Below are positions 26,227-35,657 of a stretch of 64,000 nucleotides of DNA, one piece after another. The stretch is from Xanthomonas indica. GTDB taxonomy: Bacteria; Pseudomonadota; Gammaproteobacteria; Xanthomonadales; Xanthomonadaceae. The stretch's first letter is position 1; each line of letters starts with the position of its first letter. A model generated the notes under the pieces. It did no database searches. It was not told the DNA's origin and saw nothing but the letters and a program-made list of their open reading frames with translations. The stretch is taken from assembly GCF_040529045.1 (NCBI RefSeq), contig NZ_CP131914.1, positions 1,038,501-1,102,500 on the forward strand, read 5' to 3'. The position numbers were made by a program, and so were the translations under genes.

Positions 26227-26263
26227 TGAGTGTCTTTCCCCCCACTTCCAGAGGATCCACGCC

Positions 26264-27058
26264 GTGGTCAAGCCGTTGCCTCGCCTGAGGCTGCAAGGTT
26301 TCAACAACCTCACCAAGGCGTTGAGCTTCAACATCTACGACGTCTGCTACGCGATTTCCGAAGAGGAGCGCCAGCGCTACATCGAGTACATCGACGAGCA
26401 GTACGACGCCGATCGCCTGACCCAGATCCTCACCGATGTGGCCGAGATCATCGGCGCCAACATCCTCAACATCGCGCGCCAGGACTACGATCCGCAGGGC
26501 GCCTCGGTGACGATCCTGATCTCCGAGGAGCCGGTCATCGACAAGAAGGCGGCGGGCAAGGAGATCATTTCCGACGCCGTGGTCGCGCACATGGACAAGA
26601 GCCACATCACCGTCCATACCTACCCGGAAACCCATCCGCAGCACGGTATCGCCACGTTCCGCGCCGACATCGACGTCGCCACCTGCGGCGTGATTTCGCC
26701 GCTGAAGGCCCTCAATTACCTGATCGAGAGCCTGGAATCGGACATCGTGATCATGGACTACCGCGTGCGCGGCTTCACCCGCGACGTGAAGGGCAAGAAG
26801 CACTACATCGACCACAAGATCAACTCGATCCAGAACTTCCTGGCCAAGAACGTCAAGTCGCGCTACGAGATGTTCGACGTCAACGTCTACCAGGAGAACA
26901 TCTTCCATACCAAGATGCACCTGAAGGACTTCGACCTGGACCAGTACCTGTTCGAGGAGAAGGCCAAGAACCTCTCGTTCAAGGAGCGCATGCGCATCGA
27001 GGCGCTGCTCAAGCGCGAGATCGAGGAACTGTTCCACGGGCGCAACCTGTCCGAGTAA
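26264..27058 (+). CDS. speD: S-adenosylmethionine decarboxylase proenzyme
   Basis: A 264-residue pyruvoyl enzyme of the E. coli SpeD type that decarboxylates SAM to supply aminopropyl groups for spermidine. The self-cleavage site is in [15 protein letters not shown], between Lys112 and Ser113, with Ser113 becoming the pyruvoyl group. The remaining segments ([40 protein letters not shown]) are typical of the long proteobacterial class. It starts with GTG at 26264. No spermidine synthase gene adjoins it. A strong terminator follows the stop. Confidence 0.95.
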   Translation: MVKPLPRLRLQGFNNLTKALSFNIYDVCYAISEEERQRYIEYIDEQYDADRLTQILTDVAEIIGANILNIARQDYDPQGASVTILISEEPVIDKKAAGKEIISDAVVAHMDKSHITVHTYPETHPQHGIATFRADIDVATCGVISPLKALNYLIESLESDIVIMDYRVRGFTRDVKGKKHYIDHKINSIQNFLAKNVKSRYEMFDVNVYQENIFHTKMHLKDFDLDQYLFEEKAKNLSFKERMRIEALLKREIEELFHGRNLSE

Positions 27059-27116
27059 GCAGCCTCCACACGGCGGGACGACCCGCCCGCAGCCTGCGCT
27101 GCGACCCCTGCGACGG

Positions 27117-27150
27117 CGGCCCGATGTGCAGACATCGGGCCGTTTTCGTT
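27117..27150 (+). terminator. Rho-independent terminator after speD
   Basis: A perfect 11-base stem (CGGCCCGATGT / ACATCGGGCCG) with a GCAG loop is followed by a T-rich run (ttttcgtttt). Confidence 0.9.
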
Positions 27151-27173
27151 TTATTTGTCTACGGAGAAAGACA

Positions 27174-27491
27174 ATGCCCTGGATCTACCTGTTGCTGGCC
27201 GGCCTGTTCGAGATCGGCTTCGCCCTCGGCCTCAAGTACAGCGAAGGCTTTACCCGGCCCTGGCCGACCGTGGCCACCCTGGCTGGTGCCGGCCTCAGCC
27301 TGTGGCTGCTGACCCAGGCGCTCAAGCACATCCCGCTGGGCACCGCCTATGCGATCTGGACCGGGATCGGCGCGCTGGGCACGGCCGTGCTCGGCGTCGT
27401 CCTGTTCGGCGACAGCGCCTCGCCGGCGCGGCTGGCCTGCATCGGCCTGATCGTGGTCGGGGTGATCGGCCTGAAGCTGGTCGGCCACTGA
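27174..27491 (+). CDS. SMR-family transporter, Gdx/SugE-type
   Basis: A 105-residue four-helix small multidrug resistance protein. The essential Glu13 lies in LLLAGLFEIGFALGLKYSEG, and the loop GFTRPWPT and helix TAYAIWTGIGALGTAVLG are typical of the SugE/Gdx branch, whose characterised members export guanidinium in exchange for protons. A guanidine riboswitch often precedes gdx, but only about 30 bases separate the speD terminator from the start here, which leaves no room for one. AGGAG-like acggagaaag precedes the ATG. Confidence 0.87.
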   Translation: MPWIYLLLAGLFEIGFALGLKYSEGFTRPWPTVATLAGAGLSLWLLTQALKHIPLGTAYAIWTGIGALGTAVLGVVLFGDSASPARLACIGLIVVGVIGLKLVGH

Positions 27492-27513
27492 GCGCGGCGC
27501 GCGAGCGCGGGAC

Positions 27514-28020
27514 TCAGGCGGCGATGCGGCGCCGGGTCAGGACCCGGCCGATCAGCATCCGGTGCGCGACCACCGCCAGCAGCGCGGCGATCGACAGCGC
27601 GATCATCGCGCGGGTGAACACGCTGCCGAGATTGCCGGCGTGCTGCAGCTGGTCCAGGCGCCCGAAGCGCGAGGGATCGGCATTGGCGTAGGCGATCTCG
27701 ACGGTGGCGCCGTCCAGCAGCAGCGGCGCGGCTTCGGCGCCGCTGGCTTCGAAGGCGCCGCTGTGCAGGCGGCCCTTGCTCTCGAACACGTAATGGAAGC
27801 GGTAGCGCACCAGCGGCTGGGTCTGCATGCCGAAGGCGCCGTCGGCGATCACCGGCACGGTGGCCACCGAGTGGTCGCGCAGGATCGCGCTGGCCTGGCG
27901 ATAGTCGCCGAGCAGGTGATGCAGCAGGGCGCCGCCGCCGAGCGCGAACAGGGTCGCGAACAGCAGGCGCGACAACCAGCGGGTGCGGGGCGACGGTAGA
28001 TGGAGCGAAGATGCAGGCAT
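27514..28020 (-). CDS. DUF3592-like membrane protein
   Basis: A 168-residue protein with one N-terminal helix (LLFATLFALGGGALLHHLLG) and one near the C-terminus (AMIALSIAALLAVVAHRML). The central extracytoplasmic part has VRYRFHYVFESKGRLHSG and TVEIAYANADPSRFG, which resembles DUF3592 domains (strand pairs ending in a V-x-YxPxxP-like motif). Function is unknown. The start is uncertain: ATG 28020 is chosen; a GTG at 28086 would add 22 residues, and neither has a clear ribosome-binding site. Confidence 0.6.
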   Translation of the reverse strand: MPASSLHLPSPRTRWLSRLLFATLFALGGGALLHHLLGDYRQASAILRDHSVATVPVIADGAFGMQTQPLVRYRFHYVFESKGRLHSGAFEASGAEAAPLLLDGATVEIAYANADPSRFGRLDQLQHAGNLGSVFTRAMIALSIAALLAVVAHRMLIGRVLTRRRIAA

Positions 28021-28206
28021 GGCGATCGGCAGGCAGAGCGCACGCGGGCGTGACTCGGCGCGGGTACTTCGGAGAGCGGATGGCACGAGGGACGTACCAC
28101 GGCTCGAACGGCGTGCGCCGACGTGGAATCAGTCAGCGTTCGTTCACTTTAACGCGATCGGGCGGGTAATGCCAGCCGGGGTGGCGCCAGCCCGACCGGC
28201 GGGCGG

Positions 28207-28851
28207 CTACAGCCGATAGGCGACGGCCTTCATCAGCCGCGAGGCGGCGGCCATCACCGTGGGGATCGGCGGCGGCAGGCGCCGTGCGCCGGCCTGTTCG
28301 GCATGCTCGGCGTGGCGGGCCTCGTCGGCCTTCATCACGTTCAGTACGTCGCGGCTGCGCAGGTCGGCCGGCGGCAGGGTCTGCAGGTGTTCGTCCAGGT
28401 GTGCCTCGACCTGGCGCTCGGTCTCGACCACGAAGCCCAGGTTCCAGCCATCGCCGCGTAGCCCGGCCAGGGTGCCGATCGCGTAGCTGCCGGCGTACCA
28501 CAGCGGATTGAACAGGCTGGGGCGGCTGTCGAGCTCGCGCAGCCGCGCCGCGCACCAGGCCAGGTGGTCGGTCTCCTCCTGCGCCGCCTCCAGCAGGTGC
28601 GCGCGGGTGGCCGGATCGCGCGCGACCGCGGCCTGGCCGAAGTACAGGCCCTGCGCGCAGACCTCGCCGACGTGGTTGATGCGCATCAGGCCGGCGGCGT
28701 GGCGGCGCTCGTCCGGCGCCAGCACCACGTCGGCGGTGGCCGCGGCGGGGTAGGGACGCTGCGCCGGCGGGTCGCCGAACACGGTCTCCAGCGCGCGCTG
28801 GGCCTCGACCAGGGCGCGATCGAGCGGGGAATGCTGGCGATTGGCGATCAT
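28207..28851 (-). CDS. coq7: 3-demethoxyubiquinol 3-hydroxylase (Coq7/CAT5 family)
   Basis: A 214-residue di-iron monooxygenase that performs the late C6-hydroxylation of the ubiquinone ring. The ferritin-like di-iron ligands are visible as [17 protein letters not shown] (Glu), [12 protein letters not shown] (Glu, His), [10 protein letters not shown] (Glu) and [14 protein letters not shown] (Glu, His). Bacteria with Coq7 lack UbiF. The start at 28851 gives [20 protein letters not shown]. It is divergent from rplM across a region with a tandem repeat. Confidence 0.92.
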   Translation of the reverse strand: MIANRQHSPLDRALVEAQRALETVFGDPPAQRPYPAAATADVVLAPDERRHAAGLMRINHVGEVCAQGLYFGQAAVARDPATRAHLLEAAQEETDHLAWCAARLRELDSRPSLFNPLWYAGSYAIGTLAGLRGDGWNLGFVVETERQVEAHLDEHLQTLPPADLRSRDVLNVMKADEARHAEHAEQAGARRLPPPIPTVMAAASRLMKAVAYRL

Positions 28852-28920
28852 GGGGAAAGCCCGGAAGCGGTGGGGGCCTCGATTTTCGCCCCCGACCGGC
28901 GCACTGCCAAGCGCGCTGCC

Positions 28921-28964
28921 GGCCCCGTGGCGGCCCCGTGGCGGCCCCGTGGCGGCCCCGTGGG
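28921..28964. repeat. Four tandem copies of an 11-mer
   Basis: GGCCCCGTGGC is repeated four times head to tail, the last copy ending in G instead of C. It lies between the coq7 start and the rplM promoter. An 11-base period would place each copy on nearly the same face of the helix. Confidence 0.9.
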
Positions 28965-28981
28965 GCCAGCCATGGGTGGAC

Positions 28982-29010
28982 TTGCGCGCCGCGGCCGGGC
29001 CACGTAGAAT
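28982..29010 (+). promoter_or_regulatory. Probable sigma-70 promoter of rplM-rpsI
   Basis: TTGCGC (28982-28987) and TAGAAT (29005-29010) are 17 bases apart, about 90 bases before the rplM start. Confidence 0.5.
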
Positions 29011-29098
29011 TTCGCCTCTTGCGTTTTTGCAATTCACAACGCGTGGCAAAGTTCCGGCCGTTCGCTGCAGGAATCCGCCCGACCAACCGAGTCTTATA

Positions 29099-29527
29099 AT
29101 GAGCACCTTCACTGCTAAGTCCGAGACCGTCCAGCGCGACTGGTATCTCGTCGACGCCGCCGGCAAAACGCTGGGCCGGCTTTCCACCGAACTGGCCCGC
29201 CGCCTGCGCGGCAAGCACAAGCCGGTCTACACCCCGCACGTCGATACCGGCGATTACCTGGTGGTGATCAATGCCGAGAAGATCGTCGTCACCGGCAACA
29301 AGCTCAAGGACAAGAAGTACCACCGCTTCACCGGCTACATCGGCAACCTGAAGACCGAGAGCCTGGAGCAGGCGCTGGAGCGCCACCCGGAGCGCGTGAT
29401 CGAAATCGCGGTCAAGGGCATGCTGCCCAAGGGCCCGCTGGGCCGCGCGATGTACCGCAAGCTCAAGGTCTATTCCGGTGCGGAGCATCCGCACGCCGCT
29501 CAGCAGCCGCAGGTTCTGGATATCTAA
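29099..29527 (+). CDS. rplM: 50S ribosomal protein L13
   Basis: A 142-residue L13, the standard bacterial length. Signature segments are [20 protein letters not shown] at the start and the central [18 protein letters not shown], with [20 protein letters not shown] near the end. It binds 23S rRNA early in 50S assembly. The ATG at 29099 overlaps the tail of a TATAATG string, but that TATAAT is too close to serve as the promoter. rpsI follows after two bases. Confidence 0.98.
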   Translation: MSTFTAKSETVQRDWYLVDAAGKTLGRLSTELARRLRGKHKPVYTPHVDTGDYLVVINAEKIVVTGNKLKDKKYHRFTGYIGNLKTESLEQALERHPERVIEIAVKGMLPKGPLGRAMYRKLKVYSGAEHPHAAQQPQVLDI

Positions 29528-29529
29528 TC

Positions 29530-29922
29530 ATGGCGATTTCGCAAAACTACGGCACTGGCCGCCGCAAGTCCTCCACTGCCCGCGTGTTCCTGCGCAAGGG
29601 CACCGGCAACATCTCCGTCAACGGCCGTCCGCTGGACGAGTTCTTTGGCCGCGAGACCGCGCGCATGATCGTGCGCCAGCCGCTGGAGCTGACCAAGAAC
29701 ACCGAGAGCTTCGACATCGTCGTCACCGCCACCGGCGGCGGCACCACCGGCCAGGCCGGTGCGATCCGTCTGGGCATCGCCCGTGCGCTGGTCGAGTACG
29801 ACGAAACCCTGAAGAGCGAGCTGCGCAAGGCCGGCTTCATGACCCGCGACGCCCGCGAAGTCGAGCGTAAGAAGGTCGGTCTGCACAAGGCCCGTCGCGC
29901 CACCCAGTTCTCCAAGCGCTGA
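29530..29922 (+). CDS. rpsI: 30S ribosomal protein S9
   Basis: A 130-residue S9. The N-terminal [18 protein letters not shown] and the C-terminal [17 protein letters not shown] are diagnostic; the terminal SKR tail contacts P-site tRNA in the ribosome. It is co-transcribed with rplM, as in most bacteria, and a strong terminator lies 48 bases past the stop. Confidence 0.98.
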   Translation: MAISQNYGTGRRKSSTARVFLRKGTGNISVNGRPLDEFFGRETARMIVRQPLELTKNTESFDIVVTATGGGTTGQAGAIRLGIARALVEYDETLKSELRKAGFMTRDAREVERKKVGLHKARRATQFSKR

Positions 29923-29970
29923 TCCATCGCGCCTGGCGTGGGCTCCTTCGGGAGCCCGCTGGGACCAAGC

Positions 29971-29996
29971 AAAAGCCCGGCTTTGGCCGGGCTTTT
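29971..29996 (+). terminator. Rho-independent terminator after rpsI
   Basis: AAAAGCCCGGC and GCCGGGCTTTT form a perfect 11-base stem around TTTG, giving a T-run on either strand; it can work in both directions. Confidence 0.92.
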
Positions 29997-30250
29997 GTCG
30001 TTCTGGGTCCGCGGGCTTGGGCTGGAAGCACGTGTGTGCCGTCGCCGGTTTGGCGCGCTGGATTTGCGCATGGCATTCGGGTGATTGCCCGTCTGGCCCG
30101 AAGACCCGGTGTCGCCGCAAGAGGCTCATGCCTGCGGAGTCGCATGTCTGCAGGGTCAGGGGCGCGGGCGTCCCGTCGACATGGGTCGAATGAGTTCGTT
30201 CTCTCGTCAGCGCCCGCTTCGGTGGATCGAATTCCATCTGGTGGAGTAGC

Positions 30251-30360
30251 CCCCTTGGCGTCCAAGGGGCGCGCCGGCAGGCGCGGGGATGTGGAGGCGG
30301 AAGGCCAGGGCCCGCACCTTGCGCAGCAAGGTGTGGGGCGCAGGCGCTGCGCGCCTGCGC
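30251..30360. repeat. Three consecutive perfect hairpins
   Basis: CCCCTTGG/CCAAGGGG (30251-30269), CACCTTGC/GCAAGGTG (30315-30333) and GCGCAGGCGC/GCGCCTGCGC (30338-30360), each with a three-base loop. They could be part of a structured RNA trailing tRNA-Gln on the minus strand, or decayed repeats. Confidence 0.55.
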
Positions 30361-30366
30361 AAACCC

Positions 30367-30426
30367 GCAGCCAAACACACAAAAAAGGCCGATCTTACGA
30401 TCGGCCTTTTTTGTGTGTTTGGCTGC
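30367..30426 (-). terminator. 28-bp perfect inverted repeat serving as tRNA terminator
   Basis: The arms at 30367-30394 and 30399-30426 are exact reverse complements around a four-base loop. The inner stem is GGCCGATC with A6/T6 runs outside, the form of a bidirectional terminator. The outer seven bases of the right arm are the 3' end of tRNA-Gln (including CCA), so the left arm holds a mirror copy of the tRNA end. Confidence 0.85.
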
Positions 30427-30494
30427 CCCGGATGGATTCGAACCACCGAATGCCTGAGTCAGAGTCAGGTGCCTTACCGCTTGGCGACGGGGCA
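30420..30494 (-). tRNA. tRNA-Gln (anticodon CTG)
   Basis: A 75-nt tRNA with encoded CCA. Acceptor stem TGCCCC/GGGGCA, D arm CGCCAAGCGGTAAGGC as in bacterial tRNA-Gln, anticodon stem CCTGA/TCAGG with loop CTCTGAC, and T loop GGTTCGAATCC. The anticodon CTG reads CAG. Confidence 0.95.
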
Positions 30495-30535
30495 ATGTGG
30501 ACTGCAAGTATCGCACGCCTTGGGCGTACACACCA

Positions 30536-30612
30536 TGGTGGCTATGGGTGGACTCGAACCACCGACCCCAGCATTATGAGTGCTGTGCTCTAACCGGCTG
30601 AGCTACATAGCC
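30536..30612 (-). tRNA. tRNA-Met (elongator, anticodon CAT)
   Basis: A 77-nt tRNA with encoded CCA. Acceptor stem GGCTATG/CATAGCC, anticodon stem CAGCA/TGCTG with loop CTCATAA, and T arm GGTTCGAGTCC. The first acceptor pair is a normal G-C, unlike the mismatched initiator tRNA; the D arm AGCTCAGCCGGTTAGAGC also matches the elongator. A CAT tRNA modified to lysidine (Ile) is less likely given similarity to E. coli metT. Confidence 0.92.
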
Positions 30613-30732
30613 CTGGTGAACCGACAATTCTTATGGAGAAGCGGGCGGCTGTCAACGGGTTTCTGCGCTGCTTGTGGCCCGGCCGCAGCCATGGCAGAGT
30701 CGGAGCCAGTAGATTTTTCAGGAGTCCGCATC

Positions 30733-31344
30733 GTGATCGATCCGGACGGCTATCGACCGAACGTAGGCATCGTGCTGATGCGGCCGGATGGTCAGGTGTT
30801 CTGGGCACGCCGTGTGCGCCGGGATGGCTGGCAGTTCCCGCAGGGCGGCATGAACACCGACGAGACCCCGGTGGAGGCCATGTACCGCGAGTTGCGCGAA
30901 GAAACCGGGCTGTTGCCCGAGCATGTGGAAGTGCTCGGCGCCACCCCCGGTTGGCTGCGCTATCGCCTGCCCAGCCGGGCCATCCGCCGCAACGAGCGCC
31001 AAGTCTGCATCGGCCAGAAGCAGGTGTGGTTCCTGCTGCGGATGCAGTGCGACGAGAGCCAGCTGAACCTGGAACTGACCGAGACGCCGGAGTTCGACCA
31101 CTGGCGCTGGGTCGATTTCTGGTACCCGGTGGAGCACGTGGTGCTGTTCAAGCGCGGCGTCTACGCGCGGGCGCTGCGCCACCTGGCGCCGTTGGCGCAG
31201 ACCATCGCCGGCGCCGGCATCCGCGCCATGCCGACCCTGGCCCAGGAGGCCTGGCTACCGGGCAATACCGCGGGCCACGAGCGCCCGCGCAAGCGTCCGC
31301 GCAAGCGTGGCGGGCCCTGGGCGGCCCGTATTAATAACGATTAA
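30733..31344 (+). CDS. rppH: RNA pyrophosphohydrolase (Nudix)
   Basis: A 203-residue Nudix hydrolase that removes pyrophosphate from the 5' end of mRNAs and so triggers decay. The Nudix box runs [20 protein letters not shown] followed by TGL (GX5EX7REUXEEXGU). The start [20 protein letters not shown] and [17 protein letters not shown] are RppH-specific. The C-terminus is a basic tail ([11 protein letters not shown]) seen in Xanthomonas homologues. The start is taken as GTG 30733, giving the usual [10 protein letters not shown]; a longer frame reaches back into the tRNA region. Confidence 0.93.
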   Translation: MIDPDGYRPNVGIVLMRPDGQVFWARRVRRDGWQFPQGGMNTDETPVEAMYRELREETGLLPEHVEVLGATPGWLRYRLPSRAIRRNERQVCIGQKQVWFLLRMQCDESQLNLELTETPEFDHWRWVDFWYPVEHVVLFKRGVYARALRHLAPLAQTIAGAGIRAMPTLAQEAWLPGNTAGHERPRKRPRKRGGPWAARINND

Positions 31345-31353
31345 CGGGCGGAA

Positions 31354-31382
31354 TTGACAACCATTCTCACTTTGGTTTGAAT
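31354..31382 (+). promoter_or_regulatory. Promoter of bfd with overlapping Fur box
   Basis: TTGACA (31354-31359) and TTGAAT (31377-31382) are 17 bases apart. The sequence TGACAACCATTCTCA (31355-31369) fits the 7-1-7 Fur consensus TGATAAT-n-ATTATCA in most positions and covers the -35 box, so iron-Fur repression of bfd is likely. Confidence 0.65.
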
Positions 31383-31423
31383 GGCGGCAGGCGCAGTCCG
31401 CGCCGTCCGCCGCCAAGCCTGCC

Positions 31424-31633
31424 GTGTACGTCTGCATCTGCAATGGGGTCACCGATCGCCAGATCCGCGAAGCCGCCGAAGCCGGCTGCCGCAGCGTGTC
31501 CGAACTGACCATGCGCACGGGCTGCGGTGCCACCTGCGGCTCCTGCCTGGACATGGCCGGCGAGGTGCTGGAGCGCGCGCTGAGCCGCGAGCTGCCGTTG
31601 CCGGTGCTGGGCGGCCTGGCCCGCGCCGCCTGA
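31424..31633 (+). CDS. bfd: Bacterioferritin-associated ferredoxin
   Basis: A 69-residue [2Fe-2S] protein. The four Cys ligands are in YVCICNGVTD (C4 and C6) and MRTGCGATCGSCLDMA (the C-x4-C-type pair near residue 40), the BFD-like arrangement. Bfd reduces the iron core of bacterioferritin to release iron when cells are starved. It starts with GTG at 31424. bfr lies 105 bases downstream in the same direction. Confidence 0.93.
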   Translation: MYVCICNGVTDRQIREAAEAGCRSVSELTMRTGCGATCGSCLDMAGEVLERALSRELPLPVLGGLARAA

Positions 31634-31738
31634 GTCCGTCCGCCGCGCTGCGGCGCGGGATGATCACGATTCGCGTTCCTTCACGTCGCGGCGCGATTCG
31701 CTAGAGTCTGCGCTTTCCGGATTTACGCGAGCGACATC

Positions 31739-32209
31739 ATGAAGGGCGACAGCAAAGTCATCGAGTTCCTCAACAAGGTCCTCTACAACGAGCTGACCGC
31801 GATCAACCAGTACTTCCTGCACGCCAAGATGCTGAAGAACTGGGGCCTGAAGGAACTGGCCGAGCACGAGTACAAGGAGTCCATCGACGAGATGAAGCAC
31901 GCCGACAAGCTGGCGGACCGCATCCTGTTCCTCGAGGGGCTCCCCAACTTCCAGGCGCTGGGCAAGCTGCGCATCGGCGAGAACCCCAGGGAAATCCTCG
32001 AGTGCGACCTGGCGCTGGAGCGCGAAGGCACCGTCACCCTGCGCGATGGCATCGCCTACGCCGAGTCGATCCAGGACTACGTCAGCCGCCAGCTGCTGGC
32101 CGACATCCTGGAGTCGGAAGAAGAGCACATCGACTGGCTGGAAACCCAGCTCGACCTGATCGAGCGCATCGGCGAGCCGAACTACCTGCTGACCAAGCTC
32201 GACGATTGA
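31739..32209 (+). CDS. bfr: Bacterioferritin
   Basis: A 156-residue haem-containing ferritin. The di-iron ferroxidase ligands Glu18, Glu51 and His54, and the haem ligand Met52 ([15 protein letters not shown]), are in place, with the later ligands in [11 protein letters not shown] and [17 protein letters not shown]. Twenty-four subunits store iron as ferric mineral. It is preceded by bfd, its release partner. Confidence 0.96.
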   Translation: MKGDSKVIEFLNKVLYNELTAINQYFLHAKMLKNWGLKELAEHEYKESIDEMKHADKLADRILFLEGLPNFQALGKLRIGENPREILECDLALEREGTVTLRDGIAYAESIQDYVSRQLLADILESEEEHIDWLETQLDLIERIGEPNYLLTKLDD

Positions 32210-32318
32210 ATCGTCGGCGCATGACGCCGCGGCGCCGGCCTGCGTCCGCGCCGCGTTGGAGAGTGTCCGGGCGCTGCACTCCGGCACGTGGATCGGCTCA
32301 GCCACGCACGTGCAGCAG

Positions 32319-32700
32319 CGGCTTCAGCCGCGACGCGTGGTTGGCGGGAGGTTGGCGCTGATCCCGAGCAGCGACACATGCCGCTCCTGCCCGAATCCAT
32401 GGTGACGGCATCGCATCCGCATCGTGTGGCGTGGCCCTTTGTTGGAACGGCTTCCGCCGGCGCGTCGCGGGCCGAAAGTCGCCGCTGATCCCGAACAGCG
32501 GCACACGCCGTTCCTGCGCGCATCCATGTGGACGACATGGCATCGGCAACGCACGACCTCCGCGTTCTGTGGGAGCGGCTTCAGCCGCGACGCCTTGGTG
32601 GTGATCGGTTGCAGCGGAACCTGCTCCTGCACGCACCGAGCCGGCGGCGACTGCGACTGCGGCCGCACCGCGCGCGGCGAGAGTTTCCTGTGCGGATCAA
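32319..32700. repeat. Three diverged ~129-base tandem units, each beginning with a REP core
   Basis: Units start at 32319, 32448 and 32576 with cggcttcagccgcgac or a decayed version of it. Behind the core come related segments such as gctgatcccgagcagcgaca (unit 1) and gctgatcccgaacagcggca (unit 2), then a cgctcctgc/cgttcctgc/gctcctgca block. Spacing is 129 and 128 bases. Unit 3 is the most diverged and its end is not sharp. Confidence 0.65.
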
Positions 32701-32821
32701 CCGCAACACTGCGCATCTGACGCTCGCGACATCCTCTGCGTGATCGCAGGCGGAGCATGCGACACGGCGAAGGTCATGGCGGTGCATCGCGACGCCCATG
32801 CACGCACCGCGCCCTCTTACT

Positions 32822-32887
32822 GTAGGAGCGGCTTCAGCCGCGACGGGCGTTACCGGCAACGCCTGTCGCGGCTGAAGCCGCTCCTAC
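32822..32887. repeat. GTAG-ended REP inverted pair
   Basis: Two 23-base arms in perfect inverted orientation (32822-32844 and 32865-32887) with 20 bases between. This is the cleanest copy in the window, together with 52874-52941. Confidence 0.9.
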
Positions 32888-32997
32888 GAGAAAAACAGCA
32901 GGCGGTGCGTCTGCGCCTTCGATGCTCGGTGGCAGATCTGGCAGGCGATCGCGCCGCCTGCAGGCGCGGGGCGACGCCACATCCGCGCGATGCCGCG

Positions 32998-35655
<2,658 letters not shown>

Positions 35656-35657
35656 GG

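Larger units (their letters stand above)
29923..30419. other. Gene-free region between rpsI and tRNA-Gln, rich in hairpins
   Basis: About 500 bases without a supported gene. It begins with the rpsI terminator and ends with the tRNA terminator palindrome. Three further perfect hairpins lie at 30251-30269, 30315-30333 and 30338-30360. Overlapping open frames on both strands are not protein-like. Confidence 0.55.
32210..32997. other. Gene-free region with REP-derived repeats
   Basis: About 790 bases between bfr and the hybrid kinase gene (convergent) without a supported gene. It contains a three-unit degenerate tandem array (32319-32700) and a complete REP pair (32822-32887). Long open frames running antisense to the kinase gene are shadows. 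Confidence 0.6.

Noticed and set aside
27142-27173. Guanidine riboswitch ahead of the SMR (Gdx-like) gene
   Set aside because: Only about 30 bases lie between the speD terminator and the start codon, too few for any guanidine riboswitch class.
28921-28964. CRISPR-like array
   Set aside because: The 11-base units are contiguous without spacers, so this is a simple tandem repeat.
29093-29100. TATAAT just before rplM as the -10 box
   Set aside because: It overlaps the ATG itself, so a transcript could not carry the start; the TAGAAT at 29005 with a 17-base spacing is a better candidate.
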